Origin: Glandiceps talaboti
Lineage: Eukaryota; Hemichordata; Enteropneusta; Spengelidae
DNA: 64,000 bases
Assembly: GCF_964340395.1 (NCBI RefSeq)
Contig: NC_135570.1
Coordinates: 7,125,322-7,189,321 of the forward strand
Direction of reading: 5' to 3'
The stretch's first letter is position 1. Each line of letters starts with the position of its first letter. A program made the translations under genes and the position numbers. Under the pieces are notes generated by a model. The model was given only the letters and a program-made list of their open reading frames with translations, did not search any database and was not told the DNA's origin. Positions 1-46,522 of the stretch are shown here, one piece after another.

Positions 1-140
1 GCAACTGTGTTGATAAAATAAGCATACTGCCTCCTCCTTGGATTTAGTGAAAGCGGGTGTGAGATCTACTAGAACACTGGTGTGGAAGGATAACCGTAAA
101 AGACAAAACGGTGTGAATAAGACTTGATAGATAATATTTA

Positions 141-191
141 TACTAACTCAGATTGTATTTATAAGAACAAAACATTCTGTTCTATTTCTAG
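141..191 (+). promoter_or_regulatory. Branch point and 3' splice site of the plus-strand gene
   Basis: TACTAAC at 141-147 is a perfect match to the strongest branch-point consensus. It lies about 45 bases before a pyrimidine-rich stretch ending TTCTATTTCTAG (190-191). This decides the exon start at 192 rather than at the ATG at 201. Confidence 0.65.
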
Positions 192-1172
192 GAACTCTCT
201 ATGGATGTCTTCCAAGAGCCCTCTGATGTCGGTGATGACTGGTCGTACATGGGTACACTTACTGCTTTGGAGGGTATTGACCCAATCGCAATTGACAACT
301 TAGGGTATGTTGAAGATGACGAAAACTACTACAGCACTCTCAGGAACTCCAAAGTAGATGAAGAACCGGCGACTGTAGAAACGATACCTCCTGTGTCTGC
401 TGTCCCTGTGAAGCCCAAGGAAGCAAAGGAAAAGGCAGACCCGATTTCGTCAAATGAAGTTAATATCGAAATGGTTGCCCCTGTAAAGTCACCAACAGCA
501 TACCCTCCTCTGCATCCTCCACCATCGCTACCGCCCCCACCGGCAGCAGAAAGCCAAGGCACAGGACTAAAGAATGATGATCAAGGGTATGAAGTGTTGA
601 AAAAGCCCAGGTCAAGTGCAAACTATGTGAATACTCCGATGACAGCTGCTTCATCGTCTTCTTCTCACCCTCCTCCCCCTCCAACCTCGACACCCGCCGA
701 ACCTATGTACGCAGAAGTCAAGAAAAAACCGAAGGTGAAATATGATACTCCTGCCCCAATCATGACTTCCTCAGAAAATCTGCCGCCGCCACCCCTCCAT
801 CCCCCACCACCACCACCACCACCACCACCACCACCTCAGAGTCCTCCGCCGCCACCACCTCAGAGTCCTCCGCCGCCACCACCTCCAGCTACATTTTCCC
901 CCACCAAAGATGACGAACATATTGGACAAACAACGACCGATGGTTATCAGATTCCAGAGCGTACCCCGAGTACCCAATACCAACATCTGTATGCTGGTGG
1001 TGAGAAAGATGAAAATGATGATGATGTTACTTCGGATGTCAGTGCTGATGGAAAGGATGAAGTAAACACCGATGAATCGAAGAAGAAGTCTGTAACATTT
1101 AATGAAGTTGTCGAAGAGCGCTATGCTGAACGCTTCCCAGAAGAACTAGAAGACGTGTATACATCATTTTGA
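192..1172 (+). CDS. Terminal exon: proline-rich, tyrosine-motif cytoplasmic-tail-like protein (partial gene)
   Basis: This is the 3'-terminal coding exon of a gene whose earlier exons lie left of the window. A 3' splice site ends at 190-191 (AG), with a consensus branch point TACTAAC at 141-147. The frame is open from 192 to TGA at 1170-1172, about 326 residues. The ATG at 201 is probably an internal Met. The protein is acidic and low-complexity, with a proline-rich block encoded at about 784-893 (PPPPP runs, LPPPPLHPP) that could bind SH3, WW, profilin or EVH1 domains. Tyrosine motifs of SH2-docking type recur: YSTL, YEVL, YVNT (YxN, Grb2-like), YAEV, YQIP, YQHL. Near the C-terminus KSVTF (1086-1100) fits the RVxF docking motif for protein phosphatase 1, and the last residues TSF fit a class I PDZ ligand. 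No membrane segment or catalytic domain is visible in this exon. The composition suggests the intracellular tail of a receptor or adhesion protein, which is inference; the family is not recognised. Confidence 0.72.
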   Translation, partial: ELSMDVFQEPSDVGDDWSYMGTLTALEGIDPIAIDNLGYVEDDENYYSTLRNSKVDEEPATVETIPPVSAVPVKPKEAKEKADPISSNEVNIEMVAPVKSPTAYPPLHPPPSLPPPPAAESQGTGLKNDDQGYEVLKKPRSSANYVNTPMTAASSSSSHPPPPPTSTPAEPMYAEVKKKPKVKYDTPAPIMTSSENLPPPPLHPPPPPPPPPPPPQSPPPPPPQSPPPPPPPATFSPTKDDEHIGQTTTDGYQIPERTPSTQYQHLYAGGEKDENDDDVTSDVSADGKDEVNTDESKKKSVTFNEVVEERYAERFPEELEDVYTSF

Positions 1173-3236
1173 GAGCTTCCCAGAAAAAAACAAAAAAGAC
1201 GGATGTTGACATAATTTTGATACTACACTATTACCCAAATGGTACACAAAATGAAAACCCAAATTAGTTTTCCATTGCTCTATGCATAATTACGCATCAA
1301 ACCATTCTTAGCTGTCAAATTGTGCATCAAACTGACAATAATGCCAACATATGCTACATGTATACTACTATCTTCTAACATTTAGATTCCTTGACTTAAG
1401 AACAGTTGACCCAGTGGTAGTAACACCTGCACGATAAAATATGTTTTATAATCAAAAGAAAGACACTGTTCGGTGCTACAACCGTCTCCAAAGTCTTCAA
1501 ATTCTAACATCTCCCTATCTAAGTCACTCTTCGCGAGTATCTCCTACCACTGTGTTTTTTTTATTCCACACAACCTCTTCTGCTGTTAAGGCATCGATGA
1601 TGACCCATAGAAAGGAGTATTTAACATTCCCATTCTTTCACACAGAAGTTACATCCTTCTCGCTCCAGGGCACATATTAATAACCGATTATATAGTTAAT
1701 GGCTGCATACTGGGTCCGCTGTTCTCCAGTCTCGCCAATTCTTGCATATATTAACATCATATTATTATATTATTAGAAATACTCTCTAGACTTGTGTTGA
1801 TATTACTTGTACAACTTGTATCAAATCTGAGCCAACAAATCACATTGGTTTCACCGATACTCCGTTGTAATATTCTAAAGATCGAAAGACATTCTGATTT
1901 CTCACAATGGTTTCCCATAAGTTCGTGCAAAAAAGAAAGAAATTGTCTTTTTTTCATTGACATCAGTGCTATATAAATGTATTACTAAGGGTATTGAGAC
2001 TTCGATAGAGACTAATTGGAATGAATCATTGAGCCTTTAGCATACTGACCAAACTTAATTATATTCATGGAGTATACAATACGTTTTCACATACATGTCC
2101 GACCTTAACTCTGGCCAGGTCGAATCTCTTTAATGTGCTGTTTGTTTGTTTGTTTGTTTGTTTGTTTGTTTGTTTGTTTGTTTGTATTCAAACTTATACT
2201 TTGCAACTAAGTATACTGTAAGGCGGCCATTTTGATTTTGAGAATTTTTTCTTTTTAATTTTTTAGACTATTCGTATTATAGCAAGAGTGTCATTTAATT
2301 TCTCTTTACTTTCATAAAATATTATCATTATAGATAACGTGTATGCTATAGTAACCGCAAAAGGGCACGGGTTGTAAGACATCTTTATCATATACTGACT
2401 ATCCTATGTTCAAATTCAAGCTCCGTGTAGAGTTTTTTAATGTCTTCCATCGATCAATCAATGTTCAAACCATTTGGTTGGAACTGGTGAGTGAGGATGC
2501 GTTCAGTCCAATAGTAAAATGGGGACCGATGTAGAGCGTTCTATTTGACGAGAGTCTCGTTTGAAGTCACGCGATAACTGGGCGACCAATCGTTATCCAA
2601 TGGAATGTTGAATATTCATTCGTACATCGCTGGTTTCTGGGCTAAGATATACCATCTTACTGTCATGTTATGTTATACAATGCGTGTGAAGTATGCGCAA
2701 TGCACTTATACAAATGTATACGAATCTGAATCTTTTATCCCAAAAGAAAATCTTACATCTCCTGATTACTTTACTCTCGTCGCAAATTTCTCGTTGGTCA
2801 TATATATCTTTTATAATGCTTTCATATCTCAAGATGGGGTTTTGGTGGTGTTCTTAACTTTACAAGCAGTTCAAAACTGTAGAATATCTTCTTGTCAAGT
2901 TCTTCAATAAACTGAACGAACCGGTTTCGTTATTGCAAGCATATTTAGCCTCTGTTATAGTCTTTCCTTCCATAAGTTCACTTCAACTATATTTTAAATT
3001 TCCAATTTCCAATTTGATATAGTTCTATGCACATACGAAACCATGTTATGAACCTAGTCTAGGTGCTATCCATGACTTCGAATCCCTTCAATCCGTCTGG
3101 TGCAATCAGAAATCAAGAACCAGACGTTTAATGCAAATGTAAACTCCAAAATGTTAGAATGATGTAAACAGTTATGTAACTGTCAACAATAAACGCTAGT
3201 TTATTATTGGGTAGAATTCTGTGAATGCTTAATAAA
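1173..3236 (+). other. 3' UTR of the plus-strand gene and candidate poly(A) signals
   Basis: There is no supported coding sequence here. AATAAA hexamers on the plus strand occur at 2906-2911, 3188-3193 and 3231-3236, giving a possible 3' UTR of 1.7-2.1 kb. A (TTTG)n run lies inside it. Which signal is used cannot be told from sequence. Confidence 0.4.
2140..2185 (+). repeat. (TTTG)n microsatellite
   Basis: About eleven nearly perfect TTTG units in the presumed 3' UTR of the plus-strand gene. Confidence 0.95.
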
Positions 3237-3611
3237 TTACTGTGTGAATGGCTTCGTTTGAATTTGAAATTTCATCTCACGACCTCAGTTAGCTAGATGT
3301 GAGAAGAGATTCGAAACCACCACATTCTCGACTAATGTAAACGACATATTATAGATTTAAAGTCCTAACTTTATTTTTCGGGTGAGTTAATTTGCATGGA
3401 TTCAGATTAATGTACAGTCAGTGCACTTCGGTTCAAGTAAATTTCAAGGCTTGACACATATGGAGAGGCTGAAAGTTGACGTTGAGGGCGCATTCAACCC
3501 CCCCCCCCCTCTCCAAATTAACGGGGCGATCCAATGTGACATGTACGTACCTTTAAAGGAAACACACCACTCAAGGGAATAAAGACATTTTCAGAGCCGT
3601 TTTGTGATGAT

Positions 3612-3810
3612 ACACCACCTACAATAATTTTTTTTACTTGCAATTTCAAAGAATGAGGGCAAAAGCTTACTTATTGTGTAACCACGAATATGTTATATCT
3701 GTTGACTCCCATAATGCAATAGTCCATAACAAAGATCAATAAAGATACCCTTTAAGTCACAAGATTAACTTGATGTTTCTTAGAAATCGCAAGTAATTGT
3801 AGGTGGTAAA
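3612..3810. repeat. Imperfect inverted repeat (foldback element)
   Basis: The left arm (about 3612-3653) begins CACCACCTACAAT and carries ACTTGCAATTTC. The right arm (about 3776-3808) carries the reverse complement, AATCGCAAGTAATTGTAGGTGG. The arms are about 35 bases and are separated by about 120 bases. This may be a small non-autonomous element; no target duplication was established. Confidence 0.5.
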
Positions 3811-4913
3811 AAATAATCTGAGCGCTAACCCATGAACAATAAGAAGCATAAGAAGTTCAAAAACAAACCGTTAGCTTGCGTTGTGTTAAAGTACCGTAAC
3901 GTTAGTCGTTCAAGAAGAAATGCTACCTAACGGATTGCTAACGCGATGTACCTTGGATGCACCCTGTAGCTAACACTCAGACTTACAGAGGGATAGCGAT
4001 AACCCAGTGGTCAGTGAAATTACGCAGAACCGGCTCGCAGAACCGGTTTGATAAATAAATTTTAGAAGTGCTGTATTCATCTCTGTGCTGTCTAGGTAGG
4101 CGTAAACAATAAGTTTTGTGACGCGGTGTAAGTTAAGGAATGTTGACTCAGCAGGAATAGATTTTTAGTACTCGGAAGCTACCGCAGGTATTTTACTCGG
4201 AATGATACTTGTGTCAAGTTGTGACACGTCAAACTCGTTGATTTCTACGAATACAACGTCGTCAGAATGAATGATAACGCCCTCAGTGTCGTGTTTCAAT
4301 GATTGCCATGTCTAAGAGATATGTGTACAGTCAAGGTTACTCAACCTCTTGCCGTTGAGGGCATAACCCCCGAAATTGCTTGTACGAAAAAATGCTTTGA
4401 ATCAATACATTTAGAGTACACTTGAAAATTAGTGATGGCTGGTTGTAATAAAACTACTCACAATGTTCAATGTAATGTCTCTTTTGTCTTGTATCGAAGT
4501 GCAGACTTGGGACACACTGTATACTGCAGCTCACACAAATCGTAGACGATGCTGACGATCATTCACTGATGCAATGCTCAGTTCCACACAATGCATTATT
4601 CACAGTCCCGGCAAAACGTTGAGTTTCCAAGCAATAACAGAGTTCAGAACTTCCCCATACATACATGAATCCAACAGCATACTACAGCAACAGTGTAGGG
4701 TCATCACGAGGGCAAACCAGGTGCCCTTAATAGTATATGCAAATTCAATCAAGTTGTTCATCAACTTTCCAGCCATCTGTTGAACATATTATGCTAATTT
4801 ACTATTTAATTGATACTTATATGCGAGGAAACATGCTTCTGAGTTTCCATATCTCGTCAACGACTCTGATCGGTGAACCTAATTTCGTTGACCCCAGGTC
4901 AATAAACAATAAA

Positions 4914-4984
4914 CATACATACATACATACATACATACATACATACATACATACATACATACATACATACATACATACATACAT

Positions 4985-5024
<40 letters not shown>

Positions 5025-5167
5025 ACATACATACATACATACATACATACATACATACATACATACATACAAACATACATACATACATACATGCACACGT
5101 ACGTGCGTGCATGCCTCCGTACGCACGCACGCGCTCGCTTACGCACTTAAACACACACATGCGCGCG

Positions 5168-5222
<55 letters not shown>
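4914..5222. repeat. Compound (CATA)n-(CA)n-(CATA)n and (CA)n microsatellite
   Basis: CATA units run 4914-5000, CA units 5001-5021, then CATA again to about 5091. A degenerate CGTG/CACG stretch follows, then a pure CA run at about 5170-5222. Open frames across it (Tyr-Ile-His-Thr repeats) are translation artefacts. Confidence 0.97.
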
Positions 5223-5223
<1 letters not shown>

Positions 5224-6379
5224 ATGACACACAGCATGACTAAAACACAAGTGAACCTTAGTTCAGCTGTGCTAAAAAAAACACAACCAAGATAACATAG
5301 GGGAGTCGCTTTAAAAGTTTTATTTCACCCTCAACTGTGAGTCATCTCATAATAATTTTACAACTTCAAGTGTGATTCACACAGCATTATGGGTAAAAGA
5401 ACTGTACAGTGAAAAGCAAGTGTAACACAAAGGAATGGATATGCATAAAAAAAGTAAAATAAAACTTATATAATAAGTTAACGAGGGATTAATTAGGGGG
5501 AAAAAATCGTTATGTCATATATATCTTTACACGTAGAAAATGGGTCAAAAAATCCTGATAATATGATCACTAGATGAAAAAGAAATGGCAGTCACATAAA
5601 ATACACTGAAAAAAAAATTCATTTTTTGAAAAAAACTGGAGTACAAGTTTACATCATCCGTAAATTGTACATAACTACAATATCTATATATATATAGGAT
5701 CACTAAATTACCATGACAACTGATTTTAAGCAGTCATAAAATGTACTCAAGTGCAGTATTTTTAATAAAATGGGGTTTCCATGGTAACAGTTAGTGGTAA
5801 GATTGTCAATAGGTCTATATAAAACTAAGGTAATATATACAGTCTACATCTAATGCGTAATTCTTTGAATTTTTAAAAACAAAACAGATACAAAAAAAGA
5901 AAAACAGCCAAGTTGAAATCTTAAGCCAATAAAATACTAGTATCTTCAAACAGATACAATATAAACCTTTCCCAAATCATAATTCAGATGAAACCATTGA
6001 CAGTTGGGTCAGTTCATTATGGAGGGAAAGAGGTTTGTGCAGGGTATCTAACGCTGCATCGTTCAATATGGAGAATAAAATGAAAACACTCATTATCAGA
6101 AAATCGCGATAATTTAGTGATTAACTGGATATCAATCAAAAATCCTTTATTTTTCAGACATTTCTGGTTTCTAGAAGTATCCAAATCTCAAGCAGACTGT
6201 ATAATCAATGTGGCATTGTTTTGTTGTGGACATTTGTAAAAAATTCAACTGGCACAATTTGTTTTCCTCCATTTCTAAATTCTCTCACAAATGAAGTTAA
6301 AAATTCTTCTAATTTTAGGTGTGGCTATGTACTTCACAAACCCTGTCAATCAAAAAACAACAACCAATGAGCTTTGCTA

Positions 6380-6720
6380 CCCTGATTTGCATGGTTATGA
6401 TGTAATGTGCTACATTGTTGCAATGCCTTTTGTGCATGGGGTTTGTTACAATGTAGCAGTATTTAATTATGAAGACCATTGCTACAATGTAGCGATTTCT
6501 GGTGTTGCAATTATTTTGTTAGAATGTAGCAAGTTAAGGTAAAATAAAGCTTTGGCTAATACAATGTAGCAAGTCCTGATGATTTGATTTCTTAGAATGA
6601 TGCAAATTCTGATAACTGATTAGTTCCAATGTATCACTTCCTGTTTGCTACAGTTGTAGACACTTGTGCCATAATGTTACAATTCATTGTATCTTGAGTC
6701 CTGATTATTGTTCCTAAAAT
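6380..6720. repeat. Degenerate TGTAGCAA minisatellite (copy 1)
   Basis: The motif AATGTAGCAA and variants (GCTACATTG, TTACAATGTAGCA, AATGTAGCAAGTT, AATGATGCAAATTC) recurs every 30-60 bases. The same motif in reverse complement (AATTTGCTACATT) builds the repeat field at 13.1-13.6 kb. Confidence 0.6.
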
Positions 6721-6895
6721 GTTGTAATTCCTGAGCTGGTTTTGACCCAATTTTTACATGGTAGTCTGAAATCTGTAAGCATTCTTTGCAGTTCACGTAC
6801 ATCAACAAAAGCTAGCTAGCATTTCTTTCAGAGTTGATAAAAAAACTCAGGGGTTACTGCTAACAATTTACTAACTTAATGATTCTATTTCTAAG

Positions 6896-6909
6896 GTTAC
6901 CATGGCAAC
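6896..6909. promoter_or_regulatory. Consensus X-box (RFX-type site)
   Basis: GTTACCATGGCAAC matches the palindromic RFX X-box consensus GTNRCC..RGYAAC without mismatch. It is a sequence match only; its position near the 3' end of the ADAMTS transcription unit says nothing about its target. Confidence 0.45.
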
Positions 6910-7171
6910 TAACATTACTACTTTATACTAAAATGCACTATTTACAATGTCGGCATATTTGAGCCAATGGGAACAGCTCGTGTTTAGACCACTATCAAGG
7001 ATTAGGTTTACTACACACAAATCTGATTTGCATATACTGATGATTGTTCATATTTTGAGTGATACGTAACCCGGTACGTAACCCAGCACTTTCAGAATAG
7101 AACAAAATGAAGAATTTTTAGATAGTTTAGATAAATAGTTTAGACACAAGAACTTAAAATTGCCTTTTCAA

Positions 7172-7580
7172 GATTGAGTATAAGGTGTCAGAGGTCATTA
7201 CTGGTATGCAAATAGTTCCACCAGTACTCGCATATTGATTAAAAATGGCCATTTAAACACCCTCTTCAAACCCATTACTGGTATGCAAATAGTTCCAAAG
7301 ATATTTGCAAAACACCTTCTTCAAATTCCAGTATAAAATCAAGAGTCAGTATGCAAGTTTTCTCAATGTTACTTGCATTTGATTCAAAATAGCCACCTGT
7401 CACCCTGTTCAAAATCCAGTATAAAAAATCAGGGTCCAGAAAGTGCATTACTGGTATGCAAATAGCACCAAAGATATTTGCATATTGATTCAAAATGGCC
7501 GCCATAACATCCTGTTCAAAATCCAATATAAAGTCAATGGTCAGTATGCAAATTATCAAAAAATGACTTGCATTTTGATG
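7172..7580. repeat. Tandem repeat of 76-100-bp units carrying octamer motifs
   Basis: Units beginning CATTACTGGTATGCAAATAG start near 7196, 7273 and 7446. Related units begin TATGCAA near 7349 and 7544. Each ends in a variant of TTCAAAATCCAGTATAAAATC. The octamer ATGCAAAT occurs at 7206-7213, 7283-7290, 7456-7463 and 7546-7553, with the reverse form ATTTGCAT at 7476-7483. Confidence 0.75.
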
Positions 7581-8104
7581 TCTGGAGGAAGAGACAGATT
7601 GTCAAGGTACTTGAAAACAAACACTATATTTTGTCAGCACAAAATGACAATTTTTTCCTCAACCATCCATAACTCTTGAAACCGCGATGTGAGATATTGG
7701 ATTACTAATCAAGTTAAGCTCTCACATTATGTTGAGAACAGTCTTTGTGTTTGTTTGACCAAAGTCAAGAAAAAAGTGTAACACCGCCCTCTACAGACCA
7801 TATGATACACATGACCCTGTCTTGACACTTTCCTGCAAATAAATATCATAGATGAGGAGCATTCTGTGTGGATATATATAAGTTCATATTACAAAACTGT
7901 TTTATATTTGTTTTACTCTGCAAGATTATAGCCAGAGGAAAAAGAAGTAACTTAGGAAAAATATACTTATGAAGTGTCTTAGGTTGATACTTCTTACAGT
8001 ATAAATATAATGTCCATATGTATTTGCTTATTCGTCAACCTGTTCACATAGAATAGTGCATTTAAGTACATGGCTTCCCTCAGGTTCAAGTTCAGTGAGA
8101 GCAT

Positions 8105-8260
8105 TTGAAGTTTCAGCCAATCGAATGTCACAGTGTGTATGTTCATCCAATCAAATATCACATTATGTAGTTTCAGCCAATCAAATGCCAGTATTTGTGG
8201 TTTCAAACTGTAATCTGTCCTCAGTATCTGTGGTTTCAGCCAATCAAAATGCACTGTCTA
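8105..8260. repeat. 30-31-bp minisatellite with CCAAT boxes
   Basis: The repeated unit is GTTTCAGCCAATCAAATG plus about 12 bases. CCAAT lies at 8117-8121, 8147-8151, 8177-8181 and 8240-8244. A degenerate fourth unit without CCAAT sits between the last two, which keeps the 30-31-bp register. One more CCAAT follows at 8356-8360. Confidence 0.8.
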
Positions 8261-8504
8261 TCTGTAGCAAATCCAGTGGACAACACTACAAGAACAATCT
8301 GAAGATCTGTAAACCAATGACAAGTGAGCCTCATGGTCATGTGATAAGTCATCAGCCAATCGTTATGACTGATACAAAGTTCTCTGGCAAAACGCTCAGT
8401 TGACTTATCCGTCAAATCCTGGGTATTCCAATATATACAGCCAGGGAATATTTCAGTGTAGGAGGTCTTTTTTTTTACTCTATATAAAATGTACTTTTTG
8501 AACT

Positions 8505-44582
<36,078 letters not shown>

Positions 44583-44725
44583 CTTGAAAACGAGTTGCTA
44601 TGGAGATAAACTGAATATATCCTGAGTGAGTTATGTGTATGCTTGTTTCAGCAATCAGTCCGTTGTCAAATCGTCAGCTCTGCCAACACACCGTTTCAGA
44701 TCGTAGTGGCAAACTGCAAGACACT
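44583..44725 (-). other. ADAMTS 5' UTR (inferred)
   Basis: Between the start codon and the position expected for initiation, about 25-35 bases downstream of the TATA box. It ends TTTTCAAG before the ATG. No upstream intron is evident; the exact start site is inferred. Confidence 0.5.
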
Positions 44726-44747
44726 ATTCCACAGCTGTTAACGGCCC

Positions 44748-44755
44748 TTTATATA
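44748..44755 (-). promoter_or_regulatory. TATA box of the ADAMTS gene
   Basis: TATATAAA on the minus strand (within CTTATATAAAGGGCC), about 170 bases upstream of the start codon. Initiation is predicted near 44718-44727, where TGTCTTGCAGTTT is a loose initiator. An E-box CAGCTG lies between the two, at 44733-44738. Confidence 0.6.
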
Positions 44756-44955
44756 AGGTGTCGGTATCGCCTCACCACTTTGCTGTCGATTGATCAGACG
44801 CACTCGGTCTCTGTTGAAAAGGTTTACAAAACAAACGCATGAGGGTAAGAGATACAGTTCCAGTATTAAAAGTCTGAGTAGCTATGGTACAGTCAGACTG
44901 ACTACTGACTGGATATATGTATACACCGGCTCAATTTCTCTTTCAGTTCAATGCA

Positions 44956-44963
44956 TGACGTCA
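44956..44963. promoter_or_regulatory. Full CRE palindrome in the ADAMTS promoter
   Basis: TGACGTCA, the complete cAMP-response element, about 200 bases upstream of the TATA box. The same octamer also occurs at other places in the window, so its function here is inference. Confidence 0.4.
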
Positions 44964-45020
44964 CTACGTTCGGCCACTGAATTGCTGTATGATTAATATA
45001 AACGAGGTGATAATATACTG

Positions 45021-45067
45021 GGGCGGGGCCTAATTCCATGAGTGGGAGAACACGCATGGGCGGGGCC
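45021..45067. promoter_or_regulatory. Two GC boxes upstream of the ADAMTS promoter
   Basis: GGGCGGGGCC occurs at 45021-45030 and again at 45058-45067. Both match the Sp/KLF GC-box consensus, in an otherwise AT-rich region. Confidence 0.5.
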
Positions 45068-46400
45068 GCCGATAGGCTGAGAACGAGGAATACGGGGTTT
45101 GACCGGGTGGGGGTGGGCAGGACTGGATGTGTTGACTTGCAACGATTAGGTGTCATGATATAAACTTGTACACCGATGCGTTATTAAGAGATGAAGCAAT
45201 GGTAATTGTTAAGCCTAATAGGACTTACACAAACAAATACGCAGCATGGTCTAACGATGTAGAAAATGTCTTAGATATGATAAACTACAAGATGTAGCTC
45301 TTAGTGATCACCAACAGTGTGAACTGTTACTGGATACATTACATACCATGGACGACTCTAGACACATTAGCAGTATCAACGTCTCCATTCTTACTTCAAC
45401 AGTTTGATCTCTCTCTCTCTCTTCACTGTTTTTTTTGTACGTGAACTTTTACGGATGGCTGAACAGTGACATATAGATGATATATTAAAGAGTCACGTGA
45501 CCCTGTATCATAATGAACCACACACACAGGACCGTCAGGCACATGCATTCTTGGCAAGTGTTTCGATTTGTTAAAAGTATCGCATCTAAAAATATGCTAG
45601 TGATATCATATCATTACACTACTGGTATCATTGGTACAGAAGGTGGCAGGGATATATTCGGCGACAACATGAAGACATATTGATTGACATAAAACTAAAC
45701 GGAGACATCAAGTTTCACAGAAAACCCATCGTCTATACAATCGTACGTGATACATATTTTCACGGAAAGTTAAACGTCCCGTGGGATATTAGCGTACATT
45801 TTTTTTATTTTGGCAATAGTGGTATTGAGTAGAAAGCAAAATAACCTATTCCATTGTACACTTTGCAATAGGTAAACCAACCTACGTACGAATATTTGCA
45901 TGTATACGTATATCTAAAAACTGAATTGTGACAGCCCACGTACAAACTTCATCCACAATTTCACAATTACATACATACCACACATACAGAATTAAGGTCA
46001 AAGGTCAACAGACTGCATATCTACCGTGAATATGATTGAAACCTTATCTTTTATGATATGTATTATGTACTATTTAAATCTGCACCTTGCTGACCTAGAC
46101 ACAGAGAACCGTACAATACAACTGAAAAGTGCCTATCAAGAAAGGTTAATTATATCGCGTTGGACGTTTAACTTCAACAAACATGTTGGGCGGTCCATGT
46201 ATATTGATCGTTTGTTTGAATTCTGATAAATTGATGGGTTCAGGAACTTGGGTTGGATATCAATGTTGCAAATATCCTCATATTTATCGCTCGCGATCAA
46301 CTAAAAAAGCACTCTCTTCTTTGCTGTTGGAGATCTTGTGGGGGGGGGGTTAAAATGTTGCCATGACGACGTTTATGCAATGGAAGAGTGGTGTATAGAA

Positions 46401-46522
<122 letters not shown>

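Larger units (their letters stand above)
5223..8504 (-). other. ADAMTS 3' UTR and convergent intergenic DNA
   Basis: The stretch follows the ADAMTS stop codon on the minus strand. Minus-strand AATAAA (read as TTTATT on plus) occurs at 6146-6151 and 5319-5324, either of which could end the transcript. No coding sequence is supported. Frames here that look repetitive (CYNVA or FDWLKL units) come from tandem DNA repeats. Confidence 0.4.

Noticed and set aside
4900-5225. CRISPR-like regular array
   Set aside because: The units are pure tetranucleotide and dinucleotide repeats without unique spacers, in an animal genome.
4737-5250. Long open frames of Tyr-Ile-His-Thr or Met-Tyr-Val-Cys repeats
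   Set aside because: They are readings of CATA/CA microsatellites, open in several frames on both strands.
6291-6542. 83-codon ATG frame on the plus strand with a hydrophobic N-terminus
   Set aside because: The repeated CYNVA units come from the TGTAGCAA minisatellite; no other support for a secreted peptide.
7994-8254. Repeated FDWLKL peptide frame on the minus strand
   Set aside because: Product of the CCAAT minisatellite; no ATG context or splice support and it lies in the ADAMTS 3' region.
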